Origin: Ampullaceana balthica
Lineage: Eukaryota > Mollusca > Gastropoda > Lymnaeidae
Assembly (NCBI GenBank): GCA_944989445.1
Contig: CALYLW010000315.1
Span: 1-64,000, forward strand
Direction of reading: 5' to 3'
DNA length: 64,000 bases
Positions 23,690 through 34,260 of this stretch are shown here, in pieces. The notes under the pieces were generated by a model. That model had not been told where the DNA came from. It searched no databases and saw nothing but the letters and a program-made list of their open reading frames with translations. Each line of letters begins with the position of its first letter. The stretch's first letter is position 1. The translations under genes and the position numbers were made by a program.

Positions 23690-24720
23690 GGAGAAGACAA
23701 ATTATGAATCGCTGGATTTTTTTTCAAAGGAAGTCGTATCAGGAGCCAGTTTTAAAAATTGCTGTCAATCCAAATAAAGGTATGACCAGACAGGACACTT
23801 TCAAATCAATTTTTTCTTATCCCTGTGATCGATCTAAATTTATGTTAACTTTCCATCCCCAGAACTTTATGGCCCACCAGGTGATTCTTAAAAACCCTCT
23901 AACCCAGGAGGTATTCACAAAACCTCCCCTTATTGCCTTCCGGAGAGATAGGAGTCTTATACTTGTAAGAAGTCACATTCCCATTATGAAAGCACACATT
24001 GGAACAAAAGGTTGCAATCGTAACCGTTGCAATACTTGTCCATATGTGATTGAAATTGGCAACATTTCTTCCCTTGAAAAATTCAACATAAAATATGGTT
24101 TCATTTGCGCCGTCACAACGTCATTTATGCAATTCTTTGCAAGAAGTGCAATAAAATTGACCTGGGTGAGACAGGTCGTCTCAGCTGTACCATATAAATT
24201 AACGGGCTCAATGCCCTGTCTCTTAAACATTTCAACAGTACTGATCATGGCGGGATTTCATTTATTGCAGTTACTGGCACTTTATTTGCGAGCAATACCC
24301 ATGATAGGATCTACATAGAAAATAGATTCATAAAACGATTTAGTACATTGGCACAAAATTAATTAATCCAACTTCACAATTTTACATAACTGTTGAATCT
24401 TTTTCCTCATGTAGTTGTCACTATTACATTTGATACTTCCTCCCTATTCTTATATCCTGTGTCATTGATGTATTATATATGTATTCTATATGATGTATTA
24501 TATCCTGTGTCATTGTTTGTTTGTTGTTGTTGTTAATGTTGTTGTTGTTGTTTTTTTTATTATGTTTTTTTTTGTATGTTTTTTTTTGTTTTTTTTTATA
24601 TATTAAAGTCTTGATATAGAATGTCTTAGATAATTTAAACATAATTTTAATACTTGTGTAAGTTATTTGTATTGAGCCGAAACGTATACTTTTGCATTAG
24701 TTAGTTAATAAAGATTTCAT
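23690..24720 (+). pseudogene. 5'-truncated, frameshifted Penelope-like element (RT thumb, GIY-YIG, 3' tail)
   Basis: The plus-strand frame from 23674 contains YQEPVLKIAVN, LTFHPQNF, FTKPPLIAFRRDRSL and CNRNRCNTCPYV, the thumb and Cys-rich linker that precede the GIY-YIG nuclease in Penelope-like elements. After about 24110 the frame breaks; another frame reads NVIYAILCKKCNKIDLGETG, the start of a GIY-YIG domain, then further stops. The 3' end carries GAGCCGAAACGTATAC (about 24673) and a TTAATAAAGATTTC end, like other Penelope termini. Everything upstream of the thumb, including the catalytic RT core, is missing; the left end merges into the 24-bp array. Dead copy. Confidence 0.8.
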
Positions 24721-25750
24721 TTATTTTTTAATTACACAATTTGTGTATTTTGTGTTTTATTGAAAAGATTTATCGCAGTCCTATTCTATATGATATATAC
24801 AATAAACATGTTAAACGTTGTTCGTGGTTTTTTTTAAACTTCTCTTCAAATTCCCTCTTCATTTACTAGAAAATCCGTCTATTTATGTTTATGTAAAATA
24901 CGCTTGTATTTCTTTTAAAATTTCTTATTAATGTTTACAGTTTCCGTTTTTAAAAAAAATCAAGTTTTGTTTTTCTGTGAAATTTTCTAATGCCCTCATT
25001 TCCCAAACTTGAGGCCACGTCATCATTCCGGATTAAACAAAACACTACATTCACAACAAGGTTACTTTTTTTTAAAAAATCTATTTTAGTGCATGACATA
25101 GGAATTTCCCGATTATTTTCTTCCATGGGGGAAAAACATTTTACCTTTGTGCCTTTGTGGTCATCACTACATGGCAATGTTTGGCTTATACTTCTAAAAA
25201 CGATTTTGGTAACTGTTAATTTTTATCAAAACAGTTTTCAATTTTGAAATTTATGAAACAAATAAAATTATAATGAGAACAGTAGTAATAATTTTAAGTA
25301 ATTGCCACGTTTGATAGTTGTCACATTTTGCAGCTGTCACCTTTGGTAAATACTTTTTTTAGTGAGATATAAAGTGTGTCAAGGTTTTCTGACGCAAAAC
25401 TTAAGGGAAAATCAAATACTAACTTTGTTTACTCATTGCTTCTCCTTAGAGCTAATTTAAAATTATGTTAAAATCTTGCCAGCTTCTACTAACAAAATTT
25501 TTGACAGACAATCCATTGACGTGATCACTATATCAGACCTTCAAACTGTGGAATATCTTTTTTAAGAATAGAAAAGAAATATATTAAGTGAAATGGAAAG
25601 ACCTTTGAATTTGACCGAGAAAATCCTACTACAAGTATTTCACGACAGTTACATAAGATCCACTAAACTAGGATGGAAACTTTCATTGCAAAGCTGGACA
25701 GAAATAAGTAGCCCTTTATTTTTGCCCCAAATAATATGCTTGCCCAGATG
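24721..25750. other. AT-rich stretch, nothing recognised
   Basis: No coding or element signature that I can support. Confidence 0.45.
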
Positions 25751-25751
25751 T

Positions 25752-26830
25752 TGTCAAATTATTTATCTTATCTTTTACAGTAAGACGTTCATTCTTTACA
25801 AGAGATTATTGCGCTCAACGCTGATTTATACATTATTTAGGTCCAGTCTTGCATTTTTTATAAGAGTTTGGAATGTTGATGTTGTGTTGATTTTTTATGG
25901 ATTGTTTTTGCAAGCCATTCGTGCGAGTGAAACAAGTAAAGTGTTTTTATTAGGGCTGTGGAAATTAATGATTAATTTCTCGATTAATCGTTAAAAAAAT
26001 TTCACGATTAAATTATTTTTTAACGATTAATCGACCCCACCCCATATAAATGTACTGGACGGCAAAAATGAAAAATATTTCGGCGTGAATGTTCAAAATG
26101 TTGATAAATGTTATTGTGTCCATTGAGAGAAATCGTTTGTCGTCATGCAATGTTCCCTCTAAGTCTAAGCTTGGTTGGTCCGTGTGCAAAGTTCAAAAAC
26201 AAAGCTCGCGTGCAGTGCACAACGTCAATTTTGTGCAATATTTTATAACATTTGCTGGGCAGTGATTCTAAACTCCTGCGTGGCGTCGGTCAAATATCTA
26301 CGCAGCCGCGCTGTTTACAGGGGCGTTGCTACCATGTTTCTAACACTTCGCTTACATATCACCTGCAAACCAAACAACCACTTCAGTATCAGAAACTTCA
26401 GCTGAGACAATCTAAAGCCTAAAGCTATGTGAACGATTGTTCAGCACGGCTGGTTATATTGTCAATAAGACCCGCTCATCACTTGAACCAAATTATGTCA
26501 ATACACTTGTCTGTTTGCGTAGTTGGTTAAAAGATGACATATAAAGGAGACATTCCATTGTTATTTAGATTTTCAACAAGAACTTTTAATAAGTGTTACT
26601 TATGACATCATAAATTATATTTTTTTGCTTTAATCGAAATTAACCATTAATTAATCGTTAATTTTTCAAAAAGTTAACGATTAAAATTAAATTAATCGTT
26701 AACAGCCCTAGTTTGTATCCTTATGTCTATATCAGTGTTGTATTAGATTGTTGCTGTGTTGTATTTTCAAGTTTTGTTCTCATTAATAGAGGTTTCCTAA
26801 TTAGCCTGTCTAGTGTATGTAGGGTTGCCA
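25752..26830. repeat. Dispersed repeat copy, split by a hAT MITE
   Basis: Sequence at 25752-25950 and 26711 to about 26800 aligns by eye with 49965-50400 (shared GATTATTGCG, ACGCT, TTTATCCTTATGTCTAT, GTGTTGTATTT). The second copy reads GTGTTTTTATCCTTATGTCT without interruption and so shows the pre-insertion state of the MITE at 25951-26710. This copy lacks about 80 bp present in the other. Family not identified. Confidence 0.7.
25951..26710. mobile_element. hAT-type MITE, 760 bp
   Basis: Ends are TAGGGCTGT and, inverted, ACAGCCCTA. Both subterminal regions are rich in CGATTAATCG-type inverted motifs. Flanks GTTTTTAT (25943-25950) and GTTTGTAT (26711-26718) match at 7 of 8 bases, consistent with a somewhat aged 8-bp hAT target duplication, and the empty site is seen at 50.2 kb. 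No coding capacity. At about 26148 an internal CAATGTTCCCTCTAAG resembles another hAT terminus, but I saw no partner for it. Confidence 0.88.
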
Positions 26831-27195
26831 GACGTGCTTCCAAAAAAAAGCAAACAGCGGGGGTGGAAGGTTTGTTGGTGATGCATATTTTAACACATAA
26901 TCTCTCAAAGTTCACTTAAAATTTGCATTTAAAAAATCCACTATTTTATGGGGAAAAAATAATGAACATAATGTGAAAAAAGTGGACTTTCCACTTAAGT
27001 AGTGGACACCTGTCCACCCCAACTGTATTTAGTTGTTATCAACATGTTAAAATGTATTGAAGCAATGACCATAAAGCATTTTTTTCATTTTTGATGATTA
27101 ACAGAATTATCTGCTAATTAAATACACGCATTCGTCAAAAGATTTTTTTACACATTTTACGCTGTTATTATTTTTTTCAAGCAGTAAGTGCCATG
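26831..27195. other. AT-rich stretch, nothing recognised
   Basis: No feature supported between the dispersed repeat and the 58-bp array. Confidence 0.4.
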
Positions 27196-27562
27196 CACGG
27201 CCATACAGGTGGTCATACTATAAGCATTGATATTCAGATGGTCGTTCTATTAGCACGGCCATACAGGTGGTCATACTATAAGCATGGATATATTCAGATG
27301 GTCGTTCTATTAGCACGGCCATACAGGTGGTCATACTATAAGCATTGATATTCAGATGGTCGTTCTATTAGCACGGCCATACAGTGTGGTCATACTATAA
27401 GCATTGATATTCAGATGGTCGTTCTATTAGCACGGCCATATAGGTGGTCATACTATAAGCATGGATATTCAGATGGTCGTTCTATTAGCACGGCCATACA
27501 GGGGGTCATACTATAAGCATTGATATTCAGATGGTCGTTCTATTAGCACGGCCATACAGGTG
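27196..27562. repeat. Left part of a 58-bp minisatellite, about 6.3 copies
   Basis: Unit includes CACGGCCATACAGGTGGTCA, TACTATAAGCATTGATATTC and AGATGGTCGTTCTATTAG. The last copy stops at CAGGTG, where the LTR element begins; the array resumes with AGGTGGTCAT at 34021. Confidence 0.95.
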
Positions 27563-27871
27563 TGTAACGATGTAACTTTTTGTTTCTCTTTCTATGTAGG
27601 CGTTCTCACAGTAATTAATCTTGTGCACAATAATTCACTGAAGAATTCGTTTATCCAAAACAACTTTAATATACATATATATTGTACACATAAGAATCAT
27701 TTGAGGTAATATAACGTGGAAATCTTGAGCTATTCACTATCATGCTTCACTGTCGGAAGTCTACACACAACTCCTCGCCCAACACTTTCAACCAATAGAA
27801 ATGCTCCTTTCTTCCCGCGTCCACCATACATGTGACCTTACGTCACAAAATTATGTTAATCAGATGTGACA
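27563..27871 (-). repeat. 3' LTR of the Gmr1-like element
   Basis: 309 bp; on the minus strand it starts TGTCACATCTGATTAAC and ends CATCGTTACA. One substitution from the partner LTR. ATATATATTG-type AT-rich sequence is present, but a TATA box cannot be assigned with confidence. Confidence 0.96.
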
Positions 27872-27887
27872 TTCACCCCCATCCTTC
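27872..27887 (-). other. Polypurine tract of the LTR element
   Basis: On the minus strand GAAGGATGGGGGTGAA lies directly before the 3' LTR, the expected place for the plus-strand DNA primer. One T interrupts the purines. Confidence 0.8.
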
Positions 27888-28380
27888 AAAAAAAATGTTT
27901 ATGAAATACAACATTTTTGGTCTTCATAAAATCAAATCAATCTATATCTATATTCAAATTTCAAATATTTATCATCAATGAACATTCATTTTCTTACATA
28001 CAACTTCTGTATATAAAATCAATAAGAAAAATCTGTAGGACTGCATCAGTCTAAACATAAGAAATAATGAGAAAAAATCTGTAGGACTGCAACAGTCTAC
28101 CTGTACTGAAAAATGAAAATGGACTTTTAAACACATCTGTAATTTTGTGTAATTAAAACATTTAAACACTCAATATTATTAAAATTAACTAATAATCCAA
28201 TGGAATTCAAACACTGTTCCTTGTCCATTGTTCAACAAAGAAAAATATTAATATAATTACAGTCTCTGTTTGTATCCTTTAGGAATTCACAGACTAATGT
28301 TAAAACAGTCTCTTATTTTATCATTTAGTAATTCACAGAATGTCTTTTTAATAGTCTCTGGTTTTTTATCAGTTAGGAGT

Positions 28381-31300
28381 TCACAGAGTGTCTTTATTTA
28401 TTGTCATTCTACTTAATATTTCTGCAACCACATTGTCCTTTCCCTTCACAGGTTTAATGTCAAATTTGTAGTCGGCTAATAGCATAGCCCAACGATTCAC
28501 TTTGGCGTTGCTGATCTTCTTCTTGTTGAATGCCACAAGTGGTTTGTGGTCTGTTAGGAGAGTGAATGTTCTACCTAGAAGGTATTTTTGAAGTTTTTGT
28601 AGAGCCCACACTATGGCTAGACATTCTCTCTCTATGGTGCTGTAGTTACACTCTGTTTTGGTCAAGTTTCTGCTAAGATACTGTATAGGATGTAGGATAC
28701 CATCATGTTCTTGCATGAGGCACGCTCCTAATGCAATGGACGATGCATCGGTAGAAACAATGAAAGGTTTGTCCCATTGAGGTGTAACTAAGATGGGTTT
28801 CTTCCTGAATGCCTCCTGAATGTTCTCTAATGCGTTGAGGCAATCTCCTGGAAATTGAAATTTTCTAATATCTTTGGTTTTTGTAACTTGTGTTAGTGGA
28901 TGAACTATTTCTGCATAATTTGCAATAAAAGGTCTGTAAAAGTTACATAGTCCCAGCAGGGCTTGCACTTGTTTTTTAGATTTTGGGACAGACAGATTAA
29001 ATATCTTGTTTTCATTTTCTTCAGTGGGAGTGACTGCACCGCCTCCTATTCTGTATCCCAAAAAATCTATATACTTCTTTCCAATGTTGATCTTTTCTGG
29101 TGAGATTATCACATTATGTTTCTTGAGTTTATCCAGTACAGCTTCAAGTGTATGGATATGTGATTCCCAATCTTTAGTGTGGATGCATATATCGTCGACA
29201 TAATGTACCACATTTGGAATTCCTTTTAGCATCACTTTCATAAATCTGTTAAAAGTGGCCGTACTGTTGACGAGTCCAAATGGCATTACTAACCATTCAT
29301 ACACCTCATCCATGGCTATGAATGCAGTGTATTTTATAGAATCAGGATCCATGTTAATCTGCCAAAAACCTCTGTTTAAGTCAAATGTAGTGAATTTTCT
29401 GGAAGTACCAATTATGTCTATAATGTCTCTTGGGTCTCCAATAGGTTCATGGTCCAATTTTGTAATATTATTCAACTGTCTGTAGTCACAGCACAGTCGA
29501 ATCTTTCCATTCTTCTTTTTTACTTTGACAGTTGGTGAGGTATAGTTAGCTTCAACTGCTTTTCTTATTTTGTTTTCTTTAAGTAGGTAGTCAATTTCTT
29601 GCCTTACTGTGTCTCTATGTGCCATTGGAATAGGGTATACTTTGGTCTTGAAGGGTTCATGTTCCAAAACTTGTATCTTGTGAGTCACAGTTTTTGTGTT
29701 GCCTGTTTCTTTTGTTATGACACCTTTGTATTTTTGAAAAATTTTGATCACTCTGTGTTTCATATTATCTGGTATGTCAGATGATATTTTTTCACTGTCA
29801 AGACTGTTCATTTTCATTGCATTGTCATTTTCATCATTTACCTTGATGATGACATTAACAGTTTGCTTTCCTTCTTTATTGTCATCATATGTTCTTAGTT
29901 TGTCAATATGTAATTTTTTCACATGTCCTTTGATATTGACACTATATGTGACATCACTAAGTTTCTCTTCAATTTTGTATGGACCTTCCCATGTGATTTC
30001 ATTCTTTGTGTTTGGTAAGCATACTAGGACTTGTTCAGACTCAAATGTTCTCAAATGTCTGTGTCTATTTTTGATTTCTCTATGTCTTGTACTTTGCTTG
30101 ATTAGTCTTTGCTTTGCTGCTTCAATACTGTAAAGTATTTTATCTCTAGTGTCTGACATCAGCTTATATCTGTCCTGTATGGCATCTTGTTTACTTATAA
30201 GCCTTTCTTTGAAATTCTTTAAGGGACTTGCAGGGTTTTGGCCAAACATTAACTCAAAAGGACTAAAGCCAGTGCTTTCATGTTTGCTGCTGTTGTATGC
30301 AAACAGTACTAAGGGTAAATATTCATGCCATCTGTCCTCATGGTCCACTGTCACCTTTAATAGCATATTCTTGATGGTTTTGTTTAGTCTTTCAATCACT
30401 CCATTTGACTGTGGATGGTACACTGTGCTGTGTACTTGTGTAATGTTTAACATTTTCATAATGGCTTGTGTCATCTGACCCTTGAATTGGCTGCCATTGT
30501 CCGACAGAAGTGTTTGAGGGAAACCATATCTGCTAAAAACATTGAGTAATGCGTTGCATATATTTTCTGCATCTATTCGCTTCAGTGGGATAGCTTCACC
30601 CCATCTGGTGGCTATGTCCACTATGGTTAGAGCATACATATGTTTCTTCTTTGACATCTTTTTGAATGGTCCTATCAGGTCTATAGCGATTTTCTCGAAT
30701 AAAAAGTTTGCCTTGTCAGATGATTGTATGGGTGCTGTGTGCCTCCCATCTTTGGGATTATGTCGTAGACACACTGTACATGCCTTGATGTATTCTTTTA
30801 TCTGCCTTGCCATTTTAGGCCAGTAAAAGTTTTCTGCTATTGTAGTAATTGTTTTCTTGGCGCCCATATGTCCACCTAAAGGACTGTCATGTGTCATTTT
30901 GATAATGGTTTCCTGTAACTTTTTGGGAAGAACCACTCTTTTGCACGTACCTTCCTGTGTAATGTTTATTAATATGCCTTTATCTAGTTTGTAATTTTTG
31001 TTGTGGCCTGTTTCATTGTCTTTGATAAGTTTCATTTTTATTTCTCTGATTGTGTTATCTTCTTCTTGTAGTTGTTTGAACTCTTGTTTGGACATCAGTT
31101 GGCTTCCTATTTCAAGTTTCTCATCAACTTCAATGTCTGTGATCTCTTTTCTTTTTGTAGTGGCTCTTGTTTGTACAGTAGCACATACTTGATGGTTGTT
31201 ATCATGCCAGGCCTTGTATACTTCATCAGTATTGTCCAGCACACCTTCAATGTTCCCTATAATAAGATCACAAATGGCGTCTTGTAAAACTCTGGCTCTA

Positions 31301-32871
31301 ACTTTACCATGAAACCAGGGTGAGTTGATGGTGAAAATTGCAGTTGGACACTCTCTCTTTGTGCCATCAGCCATTATCAGTGTGTCTTTTTTCCCATCAT
31401 ACTCTTCTTCTTTCACCATCTTATCACGGACTACAATTGTTGTGCATCCAGTGTCACGAAGACACATACACTTTCGATCATTGATGTACACTGGGTAACA
31501 TTTCAGTGTGCCATGATCCTTGATAGTGGCCACAGTACTACTAGATTGTGATTCTTCTAGTTTCATTTTTCCTTTATTATCTCCCTCTTGGTGGTCATTC
31601 CTTCTCCAGGGTTGATCATGATTTCTGTATCTGGAGTCATGATTGTATCTGCCTCTCCATGATCTTCTACCTTTGCTTTCAAAATGACCTTGTCTTGACC
31701 TTTCTTCTGTTTTCTTTCTTATAGGGCTGCCATTAGGTGACACCCTATTTGGTTGTCCTTTATTGTGGTAACACTGCTTCGCCATATGTCCTGGCTTGTT
31801 ACAGTACCAACAAATAGTTTGTCTGTTGCCTTGGTTTGGCAGACTCTGGTTTCTCATACCTTGCCTTTTTTCTTGACTTTTAATTTGTATTGCTGCAAAT
31901 ATGTCTTGTCTCTTATCCATTTCCACATTCGGATGAGAGTCTTTGAATGTTCGTAATGCATTTGTTAGCTCTGCTTGAGTACGAACTTTCTTGTCAGTCA
32001 AATATGTGAATAGGGTTGGTGTTGCATTTTCTAAAAACTTGTCAATTAACACCATGTCTATTATGGCCTTTGGATTGCTCGTATCTATTGCTGTCAGTTC
32101 CAGCCATTTTGTTAGTTTGACTTGTGCTTCATGTACTATGATCTGTGGATCTTTGTCCATCTTGATTCTCATTTCATGAAATTCTCTTCTATAATCATTT
32201 TCTGACTTTCCAAAATGACATAGAAGTGCCTTTTTGACATTCTTATATATGCTTTTGTCTTCTTTGGCTATACTGTTATAAGCTTCAAATGCTTCTCCAG
32301 TTAATTGAGTCATCAGTTGTGCTGGCCAATCTTCTTCATTAAAGCCTTTCATAGCCATTATGGATTCGAAATAGTCCAGATAAACATCCATTTTTTCTTT
32401 TTGGCTATCATATTTTCTTACTTTGATAGTATCCCTTGGTGCTGACCTTCTATTTGTTTCATCACCAGGATTGTGGCCACTACTGTCTCGCTCCTTTTGT
32501 AATTTTAACTTATCGACTGCAAGTTGTTCAATTTCTCTTTTTACTATGAGTCTTTGCATCTCTTTTTCTTCAGCAATTCTAGCTTTTTCTTCAGCAATTC
32601 TTGCTTTTTCTTCAGCTTCTCTTTGATTTTCTTTTTCTTCAGCTTTTCTTCGCTGTTCTTTTTCTTCAGCTATTCTTGCTTTTTCTTCTTCTTCAGCTTT
32701 TCTTCGCTGCTCTTTTTCTTCAGCTATTCTTTGATTTTCTTTTTCTTCAGCAACTTTTTCTTCAATGAAATCTCTCATTTCTTTTCCTTTTAGTCCGATC
32801 TCTTTAGCTATGGCAGTGAATTCCTTGTAGTGATCCATGTTTTGTTTGATTGAATAATATGAATCTAGCAA
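28381..32871 (-). CDS. Gag-Pol polyprotein with order Gag-PR-INT-RT-RNaseH
   Basis: One uninterrupted 1496-aa frame. Gag: charged EEKEQRRKAEEE coiled coil (about 40-125), gag core (about 150-315), zinc knuckle CWYCNKPGHMAKQC (354-367). Protease: LRDTGCTT with Asp473. Integrase: HDSPLGGH (661-668) and CTVC (698-701) zinc site, catalytic Asp731, Asp791, Glu827 (D-D35E spacing), and a GPY/F-like WEGPYKIEEK segment near 961. RT: TTFDLNRGFWQI (Asp1164), MPFGLVNS, YVDD (1224-1227). RNaseH: STDASS (Asp1375), ERECLAI (Glu1416), TDHKPL (Asp1441), then VAEILSR near 1481-1487, where gypsy elements usually have Asp in place of this Glu. Gag and Pol are fused, with no frameshift or stop between them. The start could be Met1 or Met12. 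The many plus-strand frames here are shadows. Confidence 0.96.
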   Translation of the reverse strand: MLDSYYSIKQNMDHYKEFTAIAKEIGLKGKEMRDFIEEKVAEEKENQRIAEEKEQRRKAEEEEKARIAEEKEQRRKAEEKENQREAEEKARIAEEKARIAEEKEMQRLIVKREIEQLAVDKLKLQKERDSSGHNPGDETNRRSAPRDTIKVRKYDSQKEKMDVYLDYFESIMAMKGFNEEDWPAQLMTQLTGEAFEAYNSIAKEDKSIYKNVKKALLCHFGKSENDYRREFHEMRIKMDKDPQIIVHEAQVKLTKWLELTAIDTSNPKAIIDMVLIDKFLENATPTLFTYLTDKKVRTQAELTNALRTFKDSHPNVEMDKRQDIFAAIQIKSQEKRQGMRNQSLPNQGNRQTICWYCNKPGHMAKQCYHNKGQPNRVSPNGSPIRKKTEERSRQGHFESKGRRSWRGRYNHDSRYRNHDQPWRRNDHQEGDNKGKMKLEESQSSSTVATIKDHGTLKCYPVYINDRKCMCLRDTGCTTIVVRDKMVKEEEYDGKKDTLIMADGTKRECPTAIFTINSPWFHGKVRARVLQDAICDLIIGNIEGVLDNTDEVYKAWHDNNHQVCATVQTRATTKRKEITDIEVDEKLEIGSQLMSKQEFKQLQEEDNTIREIKMKLIKDNETGHNKNYKLDKGILINITQEGTCKRVVLPKKLQETIIKMTHDSPLGGHMGAKKTITTIAENFYWPKMARQIKEYIKACTVCLRHNPKDGRHTAPIQSSDKANFLFEKIAIDLIGPFKKMSKKKHMYALTIVDIATRWGEAIPLKRIDAENICNALLNVFSRYGFPQTLLSDNGSQFKGQMTQAIMKMLNITQVHSTVYHPQSNGVIERLNKTIKNMLLKVTVDHEDRWHEYLPLVLFAYNSSKHESTGFSPFELMFGQNPASPLKNFKERLISKQDAIQDRYKLMSDTRDKILYSIEAAKQRLIKQSTRHREIKNRHRHLRTFESEQVLVCLPNTKNEITWEGPYKIEEKLSDVTYSVNIKGHVKKLHIDKLRTYDDNKEGKQTVNVIIKVNDENDNAMKMNSLDSEKISSDIPDNMKHRVIKIFQKYKGVITKETGNTKTVTHKIQVLEHEPFKTKVYPIPMAHRDTVRQEIDYLLKENKIRKAVEANYTSPTVKVKKKNGKIRLCCDYRQLNNITKLDHEPIGDPRDIIDIIGTSRKFTTFDLNRGFWQINMDPDSIKYTAFIAMDEVYEWLVMPFGLVNSTATFNRFMKVMLKGIPNVVHYVDDICIHTKDWESHIHTLEAVLDKLKKHNVIISPEKINIGKKYIDFLGYRIGGGAVTPTEENENKIFNLSVPKSKKQVQALLGLCNFYRPFIANYAEIVHPLTQVTKTKDIRKFQFPGDCLNALENIQEAFRKKPILVTPQWDKPFIVSTDASSIALGACLMQEHDGILHPIQYLSRNLTKTECNYSTIERECLAIVWALQKLQKYLLGRTFTLLTDHKPLVAFNKKKISNAKVNRWAMLLADYKFDIKPVKGKDNVVAEILSRMTINKDTL

Positions 32872-33692
32872 TTCGGTAAGGAATGTATGTATATATATTG
32901 ATAAAGTTATAAATCGTCCAAATGAAAAATCTTGAATTCAAAATGTTAAGTTCAAATAAGTGACACGTCTAAACCATAAAATCTAGTTATTGGCAAGATG
33001 AGACAACAAAAAGAATCCTCACACGGGATCTTTAGTATACTTTATATATACGCTCCCTCAGATTGACAAAATATATTAAATGGTCCGATCGTTTTGAATG
33101 AAAGTCACTTGGTTAAAATTTCAATTTTCGAGGAGTTTTTAAACAATTTAGTTCATTCCATTAATCCAAAATTGCGATAATCAAACTGTTCACACAATGA
33201 ATGGATAAAAATTCCGTTTCTTTATTTATAATTCACACCAACACATTGAATAGTCCATAGCTTCTCGGTTCGATGTTATGTTTACTATTACTAATATTTC
33301 CTGGAATCAACTAGCATTAAGCCTGTTGACGTCACGACCTATATATGTTCACCGTGTGTCACCATTCAGTAAGCCTACACGACCCAGATTCCAGTACTGT
33401 GTAGTATGCTTGTACTGTCGTCGAATGTGACGTAGAACCAACTAGTCTGATCCAGTTTTATACACTGCGGACACGTGCCGATTATGCCGCCATTTTGAAA
33501 TCTTCTTGTATTTTCATTGAACCACAAAAGTTTATTCACAGCTTCTTACGAACTTAAATATTCAAAAATACTATAGCTGGTATTATTTCTTATTTTAAAG
33601 AATACTTTCCTTTTTTGGAAATATCCAATACTTATTTCCACGAAACCTCTTTCATGTCTTTCTTGAAATATCTTGTACAGTGTTCACATGGA

Positions 33693-33710
33693 ACTTTTAC
33701 TTCGACACCA
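33693..33710 (-). other. tRNA primer-binding site of the LTR element
   Basis: On the minus strand, one base after the 5' LTR, TGGTGTCGAAGTAAAAGT could pair with a tRNA 3' end finishing in CCA. I could not assign the tRNA species. Confidence 0.7.
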
Positions 33711-33711
33711 A

Positions 33712-34020
33712 TGTAACGATGTAACTTTTTGTTTCTCTTTCTATGTAGGCGTTCTCACAGTAATTAATCTTGTGCACAATAATTCACTGAAGAATTCGTT
33801 TATCCAAAACAACTTTAATATACATATATATTGTACACATAAGAATCATTTGAGGTAATATAACGTGGAAATCTTGAGCTATTCACTATCATGCTTCCCT
33901 GTCGGAAGTCTACACACAACTCCTCGCCCAACACTTTCAACCAATAGAAATGCTCCTTTCTTCCCGCGTCCACCATACATGTGACCTTACGTCACAAAAT
34001 TATGTTAATCAGATGTGACA
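33712..34020 (-). repeat. 5' LTR of the Gmr1-like element
   Basis: 309 bp, the promoter-bearing LTR in element orientation. See the partner at 27563-27871; one base differs. Confidence 0.96.
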
Positions 34021-34260
34021 AGGTGGTCATACTATAAGCATGGATATTCAGATGGTCCTTCTATTAGCACGGCCATACAGGTGTTCATACTATAAGCATG
34101 GATATTCAGATGGTCGTTCTATTAGCACGGCCATACAGGTGGTCATACTATAAGCATGGATATTCAGATGGTCGTTCTATTAGCACGGCCATACAGGTGG
34201 TCATACTATAACCATAAGCATGGATATTCAGATGGTCGTTCTATTAGCACGGTTATGAAG
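34021..34260. repeat. Right part of the 58-bp minisatellite, about 4 copies
   Basis: Same unit and phase as 27196-27562; the last copies carry a small internal duplication (TATAACCATAAGCATGG) and degrade after 34250. Confidence 0.93.

Larger units (their letters stand above)
27563..34020 (-). mobile_element. Complete Gmr1-like Ty3/gypsy-type LTR retrotransposon, 6458 bp
   Basis: Two 309-bp LTRs (27563-27871, 33712-34020) differ at one base by my comparison (27749 A versus 33898 C) and begin TG and end CA. Target duplication AGGTG at 27558-27562 and 34021-34025. The element runs on the minus strand: 5' LTR on the right, primer-binding site, an 840-nt leader, a single Gag-Pol frame and a polypurine tract before the left LTR. 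Integrase precedes RT in the polyprotein, a Ty1/copia-like order in an otherwise gypsy-type element, as described for the Gmr1-like group. No env-like frame. LTR identity and the intact ORF indicate very recent insertion. Confidence 0.96.

Noticed and set aside
23209..23727. 172-codon Tyr-rich repeat protein on the minus strand
   Set aside because: By-product of the 24-bp minisatellite.
29006..32793. Several plus-strand frames across the LTR element
   Set aside because: They lie opposite the intact Gag-Pol frame and contain only Phe/Ser-rich shadow sequence.
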